From an uncultured Bradyrhizobium sp. (lineage in GTDB: Bacteria; Pseudomonadota; Alphaproteobacteria; Rhizobiales; Xanthobacteraceae), in contig NZ_CAKZHY010000165.1 in the NCBI RefSeq assembly GCF_936928535.1, forward strand, positions 38,307 through 102,306: a stretch of DNA of 64,000 nucleotides. Direction: 5' to 3'. Numbering within the stretch: position 1 is the stretch's first letter; each line of letters opens with the position of its first letter. The position numbers and the translations under genes were made by a program. A model generated the notes under the pieces. It was not told the origin of the DNA. It searched no databases and worked only from the letters and a program-made list of their open reading frames with translations. Shown here one piece after another: positions 31,965-40,557 of the stretch.

Positions 31965-33416
31965 GTGACTGCCATTTGTGGCGGCGCAGGTGCCAGACTG
32001 CTGCGCATCATTGCGTTGGCCGCAATGACAGTCATTTTTCTCGCGCTTGCTGAAACGAGTTTGGCTTTTGCCGCCGAGGTCGATGCCGTAGGCGCCAACG
32101 CGCCGCACGGATTCGAAGAAGTCATTGAGCGAGTGAGGCCGGCTGTCGTCGGTATTCGTGTGAAGACCGAGCAGCGAGGTCAGGAGGTCGCGCGCGGCCA
32201 GCCGCTGCCGCCGGGCTCGTTCCTGGATCGGTTCTTCCGCCAGTTCGGCATGCAGATTCCGACGGATCCCGCGCCTGGATCAGACCTGACGGTGGGGGCA
32301 GGGTTCCTTGTGTCGGGCGACGGTTATATCGTCACGAACGAGCATGTCGTGGCGAGCGGCATCGAGATCGAGGTGACGATGGACGACGGGAAGATCTATC
32401 CCGCCGAGATCATCGGCAGCGATCCGCAAACCGACCTCGCGCTGATCAGGACCTCCGCGCCGGGTGATCTGCCCTATGTGCGTCTTGCCGCCAAGGAGCC
32501 TCGGATCGGCGAGTGGGTGCTGCCGATCGGCAATCCTTTCGGGCTTGGCGGCACGGTCTCGGCTGGGATTGTCTCGGCTCGCGGGAGAGACATTGGCGAG
32601 GAGCCCTACAACGATTTCATTCAGATCGACGCGCCGGTCAACAAGGGCAATTCCGGCGGACCAACCTTCAACGTGCGGGGGGAGGTCATTGGCGTCAATA
32701 CCGCCATCTATTCGCCTTCGGGGGGCTCCGTAGGAGTCGCGTTCGACATTCCGGCTGACGTCGTCGGCCTCGTTCTGCGCCAGCTTCGCGAGAAGGGTCA
32801 TGTCACGCGGGGCTGGGTCGGCGTCCGCCTTCAGGAGGTCACACCCGGGATCGCCGATGCGTTGAGCCTGAAGAAAGCCCAGGGCGCGCTCGTTGCACAG
32901 CTGGACGAAGGACCGGCAGCAAAACAGGGCGTCGAGGTTGGTGACGTGATCACGTTCGTCGATGACCAGGAGATGCGAAATCCGCGGGATTTCGCCAGAA
33001 CGGTCGCGGCCATCGTTCCCGGGACCGTCATCAATCTCCGCCTGTTGCGAAACGAGCGGGAGATTGCGATCGAAATGACCGTAGCGGAACTCCCGCGAGC
33101 AGCGAAAATCGAGCAGGAAGAGCAACCGGATGCGGGAGAGAGGTCGGCATTGGGCGTGACCCTTGCTCCGGCGCGCTCCGTCTCCGGCGCCGGCGATGCG
33201 GGCATGGTGATACTCGACATCAAGCCAGACAGCGCCGCCGCAGTTGGCGGCTTACAGGTCGGCGATATCGTTCTTTCCTTCGGCAAACGTCCGATCGGCG
33301 CCGCGACCGATTTGAACAAAATGGTCAATGAGGCCAGGACGCAAGGCAAGCGCACTGTTCTGCTTCGCATCAAACGCGCGGGCGTTATGAGCTTCGTGGC
33401 GGTTTCGATCGGCTGA
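31965..33416 (+). CDS. HtrA/DegP-type periplasmic serine protease with two PDZ domains
   Basis: The 483-residue protein has a signal-type helix (residues 11-35, ending FAAE) and works in the periplasm on misfolded proteins. The trypsin-like triad is intact: H127 in TNEHVV, D157 in TDLALI, S230 in GNSGGP. PDZ1 follows near residues 285-375 and PDZ2 near 395-483, as in DegP/DegQ. The GTG start at 31965 has GAGGTG a few bases upstream; later ATG codons would truncate the signal. A FixK/FNR box 62 bp upstream suggests low-oxygen induction. Confidence 0.92.
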   Translation: MTAICGGAGARLLRIIALAAMTVIFLALAETSLAFAAEVDAVGANAPHGFEEVIERVRPAVVGIRVKTEQRGQEVARGQPLPPGSFLDRFFRQFGMQIPTDPAPGSDLTVGAGFLVSGDGYIVTNEHVVASGIEIEVTMDDGKIYPAEIIGSDPQTDLALIRTSAPGDLPYVRLAAKEPRIGEWVLPIGNPFGLGGTVSAGIVSARGRDIGEEPYNDFIQIDAPVNKGNSGGPTFNVRGEVIGVNTAIYSPSGGSVGVAFDIPADVVGLVLRQLREKGHVTRGWVGVRLQEVTPGIADALSLKKAQGALVAQLDEGPAAKQGVEVGDVITFVDDQEMRNPRDFARTVAAIVPGTVINLRLLRNEREIAIEMTVAELPRAAKIEQEEQPDAGERSALGVTLAPARSVSGAGDAGMVILDIKPDSAAAVGGLQVGDIVLSFGKRPIGAATDLNKMVNEARTQGKRTVLLRIKRAGVMSFVAVSIG

Positions 33417-33450
33417 GTTGGGACGGCCTGCGGCTCGAAAGGAAGACATC

Positions 33451-33675
33451 ATGGGAATAGTGGCGGAGCGCAGGACTGAACCCGACGAAGGTGTCGTGCC
33501 TTCGCCGACGACAACAGGCCCTCGGCCAGAGGCGGCGAAGCAAACCTCCCGGAGGCCTGTCAGTATCGGCCCGAAGGTTTCTCGGTATGGCAAGATATTT
33601 GTTATTGGGGCAATGTTGCTCGCCCTTGGATGGCAGGTCTTTCACCTGATCATCGCCCTGGTGACGCTGGATTGA
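33451..33675 (+). CDS. Small single-span membrane protein
   Basis: The 74-residue protein has a Pro/Thr/Arg-rich cytoplasmic N-terminus of about 45 residues and one membrane helix near the C-terminus (IFVIGAMLLALGWQVFHLIIAL). GGAAG lies 6 bp before the ATG. It follows htrA by 34 bp and is probably co-transcribed. It could anchor or regulate the protease or another island product; I do not recognise the family. Confidence 0.65.
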   Translation: MGIVAERRTEPDEGVVPSPTTTGPRPEAAKQTSRRPVSIGPKVSRYGKIFVIGAMLLALGWQVFHLIIALVTLD

Positions 33676-33709
33676 AGTCGGGCCGCCACGCGCAGTGACG
33701 CTGCGTCGG

Positions 33710-34396
33710 TCAATAGACGAAAGCGGGAGTTTCCAGGAGGTGATCGTTCACCGTCACGACGCCGGGGATTGCCTCCGCGGCAACGCGAATGGCCGTACGT
33801 TCCGCGCGCGACGGCGCGAAGCCCCAGATGTCCAGCACACCATTCTGGACCGTCACGTTCAAATTGAACGTATGAGCCCAGGGCTGCTTCCTGATTTCCT
33901 CGAAAAACCTCTTTCTGATTGCCGAATCTGGCAGTGATATCTCGAGTTTCGGCCTGGCGCTCGCGATGGCCTGGAGCAGGTTGGCGCGACTGACGATTCC
34001 GACGAGTTGGCCTTCCTTATTGACGATGGGAACGCGCTTGATTTGGCGCTCCTCGAGCAGCATGGCGATCTCATGCAATGGCGTCTCGGGTGCAGCGGTC
34101 GCGACGTCCTGCGTCATGATGTCCTGCACCCTGATCGAGTGCGACTTGACGTAGTCGGTCGCAAGCTGGGCGTCGCCGGTCAATAGCTGCAACCACCAGG
34201 AGGACGTGCGTTCGGTCTTGCTCTCGGCCCTGTGAAGCAAATCGCCCTCGCTCACGATTCCGAGAACCTTGTTGTCGGCATCGACGACCGGTACGGCGCT
34301 GATCCGGCGCTGCAGCAATATTTGCGCGACTTGGCGGACGGTTGCGGTCGGCCCAACCGTAGCCACGGGTGACACCATCACGTCTCGTGCCTGCAT
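33710..34396 (-). CDS. CBS-domain pair with C-terminal BON domain
   Basis: The 228-residue soluble protein has two CBS domains (residues about 1-60, MQARDVMVSPVATVG and RRISAVPVVDADNKVLGIVS; and about 85-150, VQDIMTQDVATAAP and RQIKRVPIVNKEGQLVGIVS). A BON domain follows (about 155-228, PWAHTFNLNVTVQNGVLDIWG and AIPGVVTVNDHL). CBS pairs sense adenosine nucleotides, and this architecture is common in oxygen- or stress-responsive regulons. GGAGG precedes the ATG at 34396. A perfect FixK/FNR box lies 58 bp upstream. Confidence 0.9.
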   Translation of the reverse strand: MQARDVMVSPVATVGPTATVRQVAQILLQRRISAVPVVDADNKVLGIVSEGDLLHRAESKTERTSSWWLQLLTGDAQLATDYVKSHSIRVQDIMTQDVATAAPETPLHEIAMLLEERQIKRVPIVNKEGQLVGIVSRANLLQAIASARPKLEISLPDSAIRKRFFEEIRKQPWAHTFNLNVTVQNGVLDIWGFAPSRAERTAIRVAAEAIPGVVTVNDHLLETPAFVY

Positions 34397-34454
34397 GGCA
34401 GCCTCCATATCGCTGATTGCCAGGGTAATTTTGCCCGAGCGAGAGTTGGCCGAT

Positions 34455-34468
34455 TTGATCGGGATCAA
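34455..34468. promoter_or_regulatory. Perfect FixK/FNR-type box upstream of the CBS-BON gene
   Basis: TTGATCGGGATCAA is a perfect TTGAT-N4-ATCAA dyad, 58 bp upstream of the CBS-BON start and just inside the right end of the island. Confidence 0.72.
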
Positions 34469-34538
34469 GCAGCGCACAGTTTCGGCGATACGGGTCGAAC
34501 GTCCGGTGCGGCAGGGCAGGCGCATCGAACTTCGAGCT

Positions 34539-34553
34539 CTCCCGCCCCAGCCA
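34539..34553 (+). repeat. Island right attachment site (attR)
   Basis: CTCCCGCCCCAGCCA is an exact 15-bp copy of the 3' end of tRNA-Gln, without any tRNA structure before it. It lies 18 bp from the stop codon of the threonine-aldolase-like gene, so the island joins core sequence here. Confidence 0.75.
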
Positions 34554-34571
34554 GGAATCTCCGCGCGGCAC

Positions 34572-35627
34572 TCAGCTCCCCGCAATCGCTTCCCGGACCA
34601 GTGCGATGACCTCGTCTGCTTCCTGTTCGGTGCTGTCAAAGCGGGTTACGAGGCGGACGATGTCCTGGCCCCGTCGCGCGAATGCCAATCCGGTCGCAGC
34701 GAGACGGGTGATGGCTGGCACAGGGAGGCTGGCGAACACCAGATTGGCTTCCACGGGTGCAACGAGGCGGACGTCAGGCAGCGCGGCCAATCCTGCGCCG
34801 AGACGGGCGGCCACCGCATTGGCCTTGGTTGCGAGGCGCAGATAGAGGCCATCCTCGACATAGGCGAGAAGCTGTGCGGAGAGATAGCGCATCTTCGACC
34901 AGGTCAGTCCCGCGCGGCGCAGCCGATAAGACAATGACTCGACGAGATCCTGATCGAACACGACGATGGCATCCGCCGACATCGCGCCGTTCTTGGTCGC
35001 GCCAAAGGACAGGATGTCGACGCCGGCCCGCCAGGTCATGTCGGCCGGCGTACAGCCGAGCCGCGCCAGCGCATTGGCGAAGCGGGCTCCGTCCATATGC
35101 ACCGACAGATTCCTTTCGTGCGCGATTGCGCCAATCTCTGCGATCTCGGCGAGCGAATAGACCGTGCCGTATTCGCTGGCCTGCGTGATCGACACAGCAT
35201 CGGGCTGAGCGCGATTGCGGATGCCCCAGCCGGCGCTGGCCAGCGCCGCGCGCAGCATCGCTGGCTCGAGCCGAAAATATTGGCCCCGCATTGCGATGAG
35301 CTTTGCACCGCCTGTGAAGGCCTCCGTCGCACCGCCTTCGGCCGTGTGGATGTGCGCCTCTTCGTGGCAATAGACGGCGCCATAGGGCCGCACGCAGCTC
35401 GCGAGCGACAAGGCATTGGCCGCCGTGCCTGTCGGCACCGGAAACACGGTGACATCACTCTCGAACAACGCTGAGAAGCGCCGGTTCAGCAACGCCGAAT
35501 AATCGTCATCGCCATAGGAGGCCGCCGCGCCGCGATTGACCTCGGTGATCGCCTGGAGAATTTCAGGCGCAACCGGCGCGACATTGTCGCTGCGAAAATT
35601 CGGGAGCATCCGGGCCTTTTCGTTCAT
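34572..35627 (-). CDS. Threonine-aldolase-family PLP enzyme
   Basis: The 351-residue enzyme should cleave a beta-hydroxy amino acid to glycine and an aldehyde. It shows FRSDNVAPVAPEI at the start, HEEAHIHTAEGGA, the aspartate motif HMDGARFANALA and the PLP-lysine motif SFGATKNGAMS. ATG at 35627 is used; the GTG just before it is an alternative. It is the last gene of the operon that begins with the LeuC-like gene, 17 bp after the permease. Its role in that pathway is unknown, and the substrate may not be threonine. Confidence 0.87.
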   Translation of the reverse strand: MNEKARMLPNFRSDNVAPVAPEILQAITEVNRGAAASYGDDDYSALLNRRFSALFESDVTVFPVPTGTAANALSLASCVRPYGAVYCHEEAHIHTAEGGATEAFTGGAKLIAMRGQYFRLEPAMLRAALASAGWGIRNRAQPDAVSITQASEYGTVYSLAEIAEIGAIAHERNLSVHMDGARFANALARLGCTPADMTWRAGVDILSFGATKNGAMSADAIVVFDQDLVESLSYRLRRAGLTWSKMRYLSAQLLAYVEDGLYLRLATKANAVAARLGAGLAALPDVRLVAPVEANLVFASLPVPAITRLAATGLAFARRGQDIVRLVTRFDSTEQEADEVIALVREAIAGS

Positions 35628-35644
35628 CACGTCCTGTCCTGCCG

Positions 35645-37282
35645 TCAGATGACGGTCGTTTCCTGCTTGTTGATGCGCCGGTTGATGAAAAGCAACGGAA
35701 TCGCGGTGACGAGAATGAGGACTGCGGCCGCGGCGGCTGCAAGGCCTGCGCCGGTGCCTTCGATCGCATGGTACATCACGACCGTCGTGGTCAGCCAGTT
35801 GCTCGAATAAAGCACGATGGTCGAGCTCAGCTCGGAGGCTGCCGTGATCCAGACGAGAACCAGGCCGCCGACGAGACCGCTTGCCATCAGCGGCACCGTC
35901 AGGGTGGCGAACGTCCTTGACGGCGAGACCCCGAGATTGATCGAAGCTTCCTCGAGCGACGGATCGAGCTGATGCACGATCGCCGAGGACGACCTGATGG
36001 CGAAGGGCAGCTTGCGGACGACATAGGCGATCACAAGGATCAGCCAGCCGCCTGTCAGGACCAGAGGTCCGCTGTTGAAGGCGACGATGAGGCCGATCGC
36101 CAGGATCGTGCCCGAGACTGCAAACGGCACCATGCCGATAAGGTCGAGCAGCCCCGACAGGCGCGAGCGGTGCCTTGCGACAACATAGCCGATCGGCGCG
36201 CCGATCAGCATGGTTGCGACGGCGGCGACGCTGGCAAGCGTCAGTGTATTGAGCAGCGGTCGATAGGAGCCTGAAAGCAAGGTGGCGTAATTGTCCAGTC
36301 CAAGCTCCCAGGTCAGCACAGGCCCGCGGAAGCGCAGGACGGACACCATCAACACCGCCGCGAAGGGCAGCAGCGAGACGATCACGATGCCCCAGCTCAT
36401 GATCGCTGCGAGCAGCCGCAGCTCGGGGCTCAGTGTCAGTCTTGCCGGCGCGCTGCGCGCATTGGTCGAGAAACGACGCTTGCCGAGATAGTGCCGCTGC
36501 ACGAGCAGCGCGAGCGCGGTGCAGGCGATCAGGAGCACGCTGAGCGCCCCCGCTGCGGCGGGATTGGCGTCGGATTCTCCGGCGAACAGCTTGAAGATGT
36601 CGACGGCGAGGAACGGCCGGTCTTCGGCTAGCACCGCCGGCACGCCGAAATTCTCCAGCGCCTCGATGAAGACCAGCAGGCCGCCGGCAAGAATGGCCGG
36701 CATCACGATCGGCAATAGCACGGTGCGCACCGCGTAGGACGGCGAACCGCCAAGATTGCGCGCGGCCTCTTCCATCGAGGCGTCGACGGCCTGAAAGCCT
36801 GCGAGCACAGGCATCAAGACGTAGGGATAGAGCGTCAGCGTGAACACGATCACGATGCCTGGCATGCCGTAGATCGAGCCGATCGGGATGCCGATGCCGC
36901 GCAGCGCCGTGGTAACGACGCCGGCATGGCCGAACAGCAGCACCAGCGCGTAAGCGCTGACGAAGGAGGGCAGCACCAGCGGCAGCGAGGCCAGCGTCAG
37001 CAGCAGCGCACGGCCCGGCAATTCAATCCGGGCAAGGCAGAAGGCGAGCGGGATGCCGATCATGCAAGCCAGACCTGTTGCGAGCGCTGCCGCAAGCAGG
37101 CTGTTGCCGATCGAGCCGAGATAGTAGCGGCTCTTCATGATCGCCGCGAAGTTTCCGACAGTGAATGCGCCCGTGCCGTCGATGCGGAGGCTGGCATCGA
37201 GCACGAGCGCCAGCGGGTAAAGCAGGAACACTGCGAGCAGCACCAGGGCGGCCAGGGCCACGATGGTGGCGAAGCGCTTCAT
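35645..37282 (-). CDS. ABC transporter double permease, Fe3+/2-aminoethylphosphonate type
   Basis: The 545-residue inner-membrane protein is a fused permease with two FbpB/ThiP-like halves and about 12 helices. Each half has an EAA-like loop that contacts the ATPase (DASMEEAARNLGGSP in the first, DPSLEEASINLGVSP in the second). Its ATG overlaps the ATPase stop in an ATGA junction. Together with the binding protein and ATPase it makes a complete importer. Confidence 0.9.
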   Translation of the reverse strand: MKRFATIVALAALVLLAVFLLYPLALVLDASLRIDGTGAFTVGNFAAIMKSRYYLGSIGNSLLAAALATGLACMIGIPLAFCLARIELPGRALLLTLASLPLVLPSFVSAYALVLLFGHAGVVTTALRGIGIPIGSIYGMPGIVIVFTLTLYPYVLMPVLAGFQAVDASMEEAARNLGGSPSYAVRTVLLPIVMPAILAGGLLVFIEALENFGVPAVLAEDRPFLAVDIFKLFAGESDANPAAAGALSVLLIACTALALLVQRHYLGKRRFSTNARSAPARLTLSPELRLLAAIMSWGIVIVSLLPFAAVLMVSVLRFRGPVLTWELGLDNYATLLSGSYRPLLNTLTLASVAAVATMLIGAPIGYVVARHRSRLSGLLDLIGMVPFAVSGTILAIGLIVAFNSGPLVLTGGWLILVIAYVVRKLPFAIRSSSAIVHQLDPSLEEASINLGVSPSRTFATLTVPLMASGLVGGLVLVWITAASELSSTIVLYSSNWLTTTVVMYHAIEGTGAGLAAAAAAVLILVTAIPLLFINRRINKQETTVI

Positions 37283-38340
37283 GGCGCGGGGAACGCAATG
37301 ATCTGGGCGGGGTCGTAGGCAAGAACGAGCGGCGCGCCGGGCAGGGCATCATACGCTGCGCTACCGAGTGCCGAGACCCGGAGCTGCGTCCCATCAGGCA
37401 ATGTCGCGTGAAGACGCTGCACCGGGCCGAGGAATTCGCGCAGCGCCAGGCGAGCCTGAATGCGAGGACCGTCGGCGCCGGCGGCGACGCTCAAGGCTTC
37501 CGGCCTCAGCGACAGCAGGACCTTCGCACCCGGTGTTGCGACCTCGCCCCTCACCGAAAACTCCGTTCCGGCTGCCGCGACCCGGGTGTCGCGGCCGTCG
37601 AAGGCCTTTGCGATGCCCGGCACCATATTGGTCGAGCCGAGAAATTCCGCGACGAAGGCGGTCTGCGGTCTCCGGTAGATGCGCTCGGGCGTATCGACCT
37701 GCTCGACCTTTCCCTGTCGCAACACGGCGATGCGGTCGGAAATCGCCAGCGCCTCCTCCTGATCATGCGTCACATAGATCGCGGTCAGGCCGAGCGTCTG
37801 CTGCAACTGCCGGATCTCGATGCGCATCTCGGTTCGCAGCTGTGCGTCGAGATTGGACAGTGGCTCGTCGAACAGCAGCACCGCGGGCTCGATGACGAGC
37901 GCGCGGGCGATGGCTACGCGTTGCAACTGACCGCCGGAGAGCTGGTGTGGCGAGCGCGGACCATAGCCGGCGAGGCGCACCCGCTCGAGTGCCTTGTCGA
38001 CGCGCGACTTGATCTCGGCGGCCGGGATCCGTCTCGCCTTCAATCCATAGGCGACGTTTTCGGCGACGGTGTGGTTCGGAAAGACCGCGTAGTTCTGGAA
38101 CACCATGCCGGTGTCGCGGCGATGCGCGGGCAAGCTGTCTATGCGCTTGTCGCCGAAGGAAATCGATCCTGTCTCGACTTCCACGAAGCCGGCGATCATG
38201 CGCAACAGCGTCGTCTTGCCGCAACCCGACGGCCCGAGCAGCGTGAACAGCTCGCCATGCGCGATATGAAGCGAGATGTTGTCCACCGCGCGTACCGGAC
38301 CGAAGGTCCGGGTCAGGTTTTCGATCCGGATCGCGGTCAT
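37279..38340 (-). CDS. ABC transporter ATP-binding protein (Fe3+/aminoethylphosphonate-type)
   Basis: The 353-residue ATPase shows Walker A GPSGCGKTT, the Q-loop MVFQNYAVFP, signature LSGGQLQRVAIARAL, Walker B VLLFDEPLSNLD and the switch THDQEEA. A C-terminal TOBE domain of about 110 residues (VLLSLRPEALSV) is present, as in FbpC/PotA-type ATPases. It starts 3 bp after the binding-protein stop and overlaps the permease by 4 bp. The substrate cannot be read from the ATPase. Confidence 0.92.
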   Translation of the reverse strand: MTAIRIENLTRTFGPVRAVDNISLHIAHGELFTLLGPSGCGKTTLLRMIAGFVEVETGSISFGDKRIDSLPAHRRDTGMVFQNYAVFPNHTVAENVAYGLKARRIPAAEIKSRVDKALERVRLAGYGPRSPHQLSGGQLQRVAIARALVIEPAVLLFDEPLSNLDAQLRTEMRIEIRQLQQTLGLTAIYVTHDQEEALAISDRIAVLRQGKVEQVDTPERIYRRPQTAFVAEFLGSTNMVPGIAKAFDGRDTRVAAAGTEFSVRGEVATPGAKVLLSLRPEALSVAAGADGPRIQARLALREFLGPVQRLHATLPDGTQLRVSALGSAAYDALPGAPLVLAYDPAQIIAFPAP

Positions 38341-38343
38341 GAA

Positions 38344-39351
38344 TCAGCGGGTATCCTGGATCGTCGTCTTCAGCCGCGCGAGCGTGTCGCGCCGCGCCGC
38401 TTCCCATTTCGCGTCGTCGTAGGGCAGCACCTTGATATCAGAGAAGGGCAGCATGCCGGGCGCGACCGCACCGAGGTCGATATCCTGGCGCGCAGGCCGC
38501 CGGAACGTCGCCTTCAGCAACATCTCCTGGACATCCTTGCTGGCGAGATAGTCGACGAGCTGCTTGGCCGCATCGGGATTCGGTCCGCCCTTCAGGATGC
38601 CGGCGCCCTCGACGACGGCATGCGTGCCTTCCGCCGGATACACGACGTTCACCGGCGCACCGTTGTGGGCCCACAGGAAACCGGCATATTCGAGCGTGAT
38701 GCCAAGCGGATATTCGCCGCTGCCGACGCCCTCGAACACCTGCGTCGAGCGATTGAGCACCTTCGCATTCGCAAGCAGCTGGCTCATCTTGCTCCAGGCG
38801 GCATCGTTATCGCCCCATTGCGAGAGCAGCAGGGTGGCGGCCGCATAGGAGAATCCGGAATTGCTGGGGTCGGTGAAGGCGAGCTTGCCCTTCCACTTGG
38901 GATCGAGCAGATCGGCCCAGGATTTCGGCCCGCTGGCATTGTCGATCGCCTTGGTGTTTTGACCGATCGCGACGACCTGGATGTTCGTGCCGATCCAGAG
39001 ATCGCCGGGGTCGCGAAACTGCGCCGGCACGGCCTCGCGGCCCTTGGCCGGATAGGGCTGAAGATACGGGCTCGCCAGCCGCAGGATCGTCGCGCTGACG
39101 CCCCAGATCACGTCACCTTGCGGGTTGGCAGCCTCGGACGTGATGCGGCGGACGAGCACGCCCGAGCCGGTCGAGACCACGTCGACCTTGATCCCGGTCG
39201 CCTTGGCAAAACCGTCGGCGACCAGCTTGTTCACGGTGTCGTCGTTGGCCGAATAAAGCACGACGTGCTGCTCGGCCCAGGCCGATCCGGCGGCAAGGAG
39301 CGAGACGGCGAGCGCGAGGCCGCGGGCGAGGTGTGATGCTGGATATCTCAT
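38344..39351 (-). CDS. ABC transporter periplasmic substrate-binding protein
   Basis: The 335-residue protein has a signal peptide ending GSAWA and a type 2 periplasmic fold of the AfuA/FbpA group (HVVLYSANDDTVNKLVADGF, WAD-LLDPKWKGKLAFTDPS, YAGFLWAHNGAPV). Members bind Fe3+, 2-aminoethylphosphonate, thiamine or small carboxylates. The iron-ligand Tyr-Tyr pair of true FbpA is not evident, so an organic substrate is likelier. The operon's aminotransferase and hydro-lyase genes point the same way; that is inference. Confidence 0.88.
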   Translation of the reverse strand: MRYPASHLARGLALAVSLLAAGSAWAEQHVVLYSANDDTVNKLVADGFAKATGIKVDVVSTGSGVLVRRITSEAANPQGDVIWGVSATILRLASPYLQPYPAKGREAVPAQFRDPGDLWIGTNIQVVAIGQNTKAIDNASGPKSWADLLDPKWKGKLAFTDPSNSGFSYAAATLLLSQWGDNDAAWSKMSQLLANAKVLNRSTQVFEGVGSGEYPLGITLEYAGFLWAHNGAPVNVVYPAEGTHAVVEGAGILKGGPNPDAAKQLVDYLASKDVQEMLLKATFRRPARQDIDLGAVAPGMLPFSDIKVLPYDDAKWEAARRDTLARLKTTIQDTR

Positions 39352-39381
39352 CGGGTGCGCCTTCTCCGGTTCTGTTGTTGC

Positions 39382-40557
39382 TTATCTGTTTTTGGCGAGA
39401 TGCTCGGTGGCGGCTTTGACGCCGACGCCAGGTTCGACGGGCAGGCCCAGCTTCGTCAATACGTCTTCCAGGTGAAGCAGGTCGGTCAGAATGGTTGCGG
39501 CGCTGAATGCACCCATCGTGCCAAGTCTGATGACCTTGCCGGAGAGACGATTGCGTGCACCGGCGATGACAGTACGGTGATCCGCGTAGAGCCGCCGGAC
39601 GATCGTTCCGCCCTCGAGCCCATCAGGGACCTTGAAGACGACGACTGTGTTCGAGCGCGGTCCGCGCCCGCAAAAATCCGTAAGCCCGAGCGCCGCGCCG
39701 CCGGCGCGCAGCGCGCCGGACAGCAACTCATGGCGGGCGAGCACGTTAGGAAGGCCTTCCTCGTGCATCATCGTCAGGGATTCACGCAGGCCGTAGAGCA
39801 GACTGACCGGCGCCGTGAACGGCGTTTCATTCAGCTCGATCGATTTCAGCGCCCGGCGGAAATCCCAGAAGAAGACGGATCGCTTCTCGTCCTGCTCGAT
39901 CACGCGCCACGCCTTGGGACTGACGCTGGCAAGGGCGAGACCCGGCGGGCACATCAGCGCCTTCTGCGAGGCCGAGACGACGATGTCGACGCCCCACTCG
40001 TCCTGACGCATCGCGATGCCGCCGAGACCGCTCACGGAATCCGCGATCAACAGCGTGGGCCGATCGCGCACCAGCGCGCCGAGGGCGGCGAGATCGGCCA
40101 CCATTCCAGTCGAGCTCTCGTTGTGGACGACGACGATGGCGCGATAGCTCCGTTCGCGCAGGCGGGCTTCGACTGCAGCAACGTCGATGGCCTGACCCCA
40201 CTCATTCGCAACGGTGTCGACCGCGATGTTCATGGCCTTCGCAATGGACGTGAAGCGCTCTCCGAACTGGCCATGCTCGATCACGAGTATGCGGCTGTCG
40301 GGCCCGACCACGTTGACGAGTGCGGCTTCCATCACGCCCGTTCCGGAGCTCGCAAAGAACATGACGCGGTTGGTCGTGCCGAGCACCGGGCGGATCATCT
40401 CCTTGGTCTCGCCGATCGCTGTTTTGCACTCAGGACCGCGATGGTTGACGATCATCTGTGCCGTTGCCTGCCGCACCCTTTCAGGCACTTCGGTGGGGCC
40501 GGGAAGCCGAAGACGATATCCCGTCGCGGGAATGGCTGAGGGTGTGCTTGTCGTCAT
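39382..40557 (-). CDS. Class V aminotransferase (alanine/serine-glyoxylate or aminoethylphosphonate type)
   Basis: The 391-residue PLP enzyme matches the alanine-glyoxylate aminotransferase branch. It has RLPGPTEVPERV and NHRGPECKTAI at the start, FFASSGTGVMEAAL, the PLP-lysine motif SASQKALMCPPGLA, and C-terminal RNRLSGKVIRLGTMG. It overlaps the LeuD-like gene by 4 bp and lies 30 bp upstream of the binding protein gene. It probably moves an amino group to or from glyoxylate or pyruvate in the catabolic route. Confidence 0.88.
   Translation of the reverse strand: MTTSTPSAIPATGYRLRLPGPTEVPERVRQATAQMIVNHRGPECKTAIGETKEMIRPVLGTTNRVMFFASSGTGVMEAALVNVVGPDSRILVIEHGQFGERFTSIAKAMNIAVDTVANEWGQAIDVAAVEARLRERSYRAIVVVHNESSTGMVADLAALGALVRDRPTLLIADSVSGLGGIAMRQDEWGVDIVVSASQKALMCPPGLALASVSPKAWRVIEQDEKRSVFFWDFRRALKSIELNETPFTAPVSLLYGLRESLTMMHEEGLPNVLARHELLSGALRAGGAALGLTDFCGRGPRSNTVVVFKVPDGLEGGTIVRRLYADHRTVIAGARNRLSGKVIRLGTMGAFSAATILTDLLHLEDVLTKLGLPVEPGVGVKAATEHLAKNR

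Larger units (their letters stand above)
21818..34553. mobile_element. tRNA-Gln-targeted genomic island without integrase
   Basis: The last 15 bases of the tRNA gene (CTCCCGCCCCAGCCA) recur exactly at 34539-34553, bounding 12.7 kb. This is the usual scar of integration at a tRNA 3' end, in which the tRNA is restored. Inside are accessory genes only: carS-like, metallophosphoesterase, SbmA-like, pfkB, glk, a GH1 enzyme, an agarase-like enzyme, ppsA, htrA, a small membrane protein and a CBS-BON protein. All lie next to FixK/FNR-type boxes. No integrase, transposase or transfer gene is visible, so it is probably immobile now. Confidence 0.75.
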
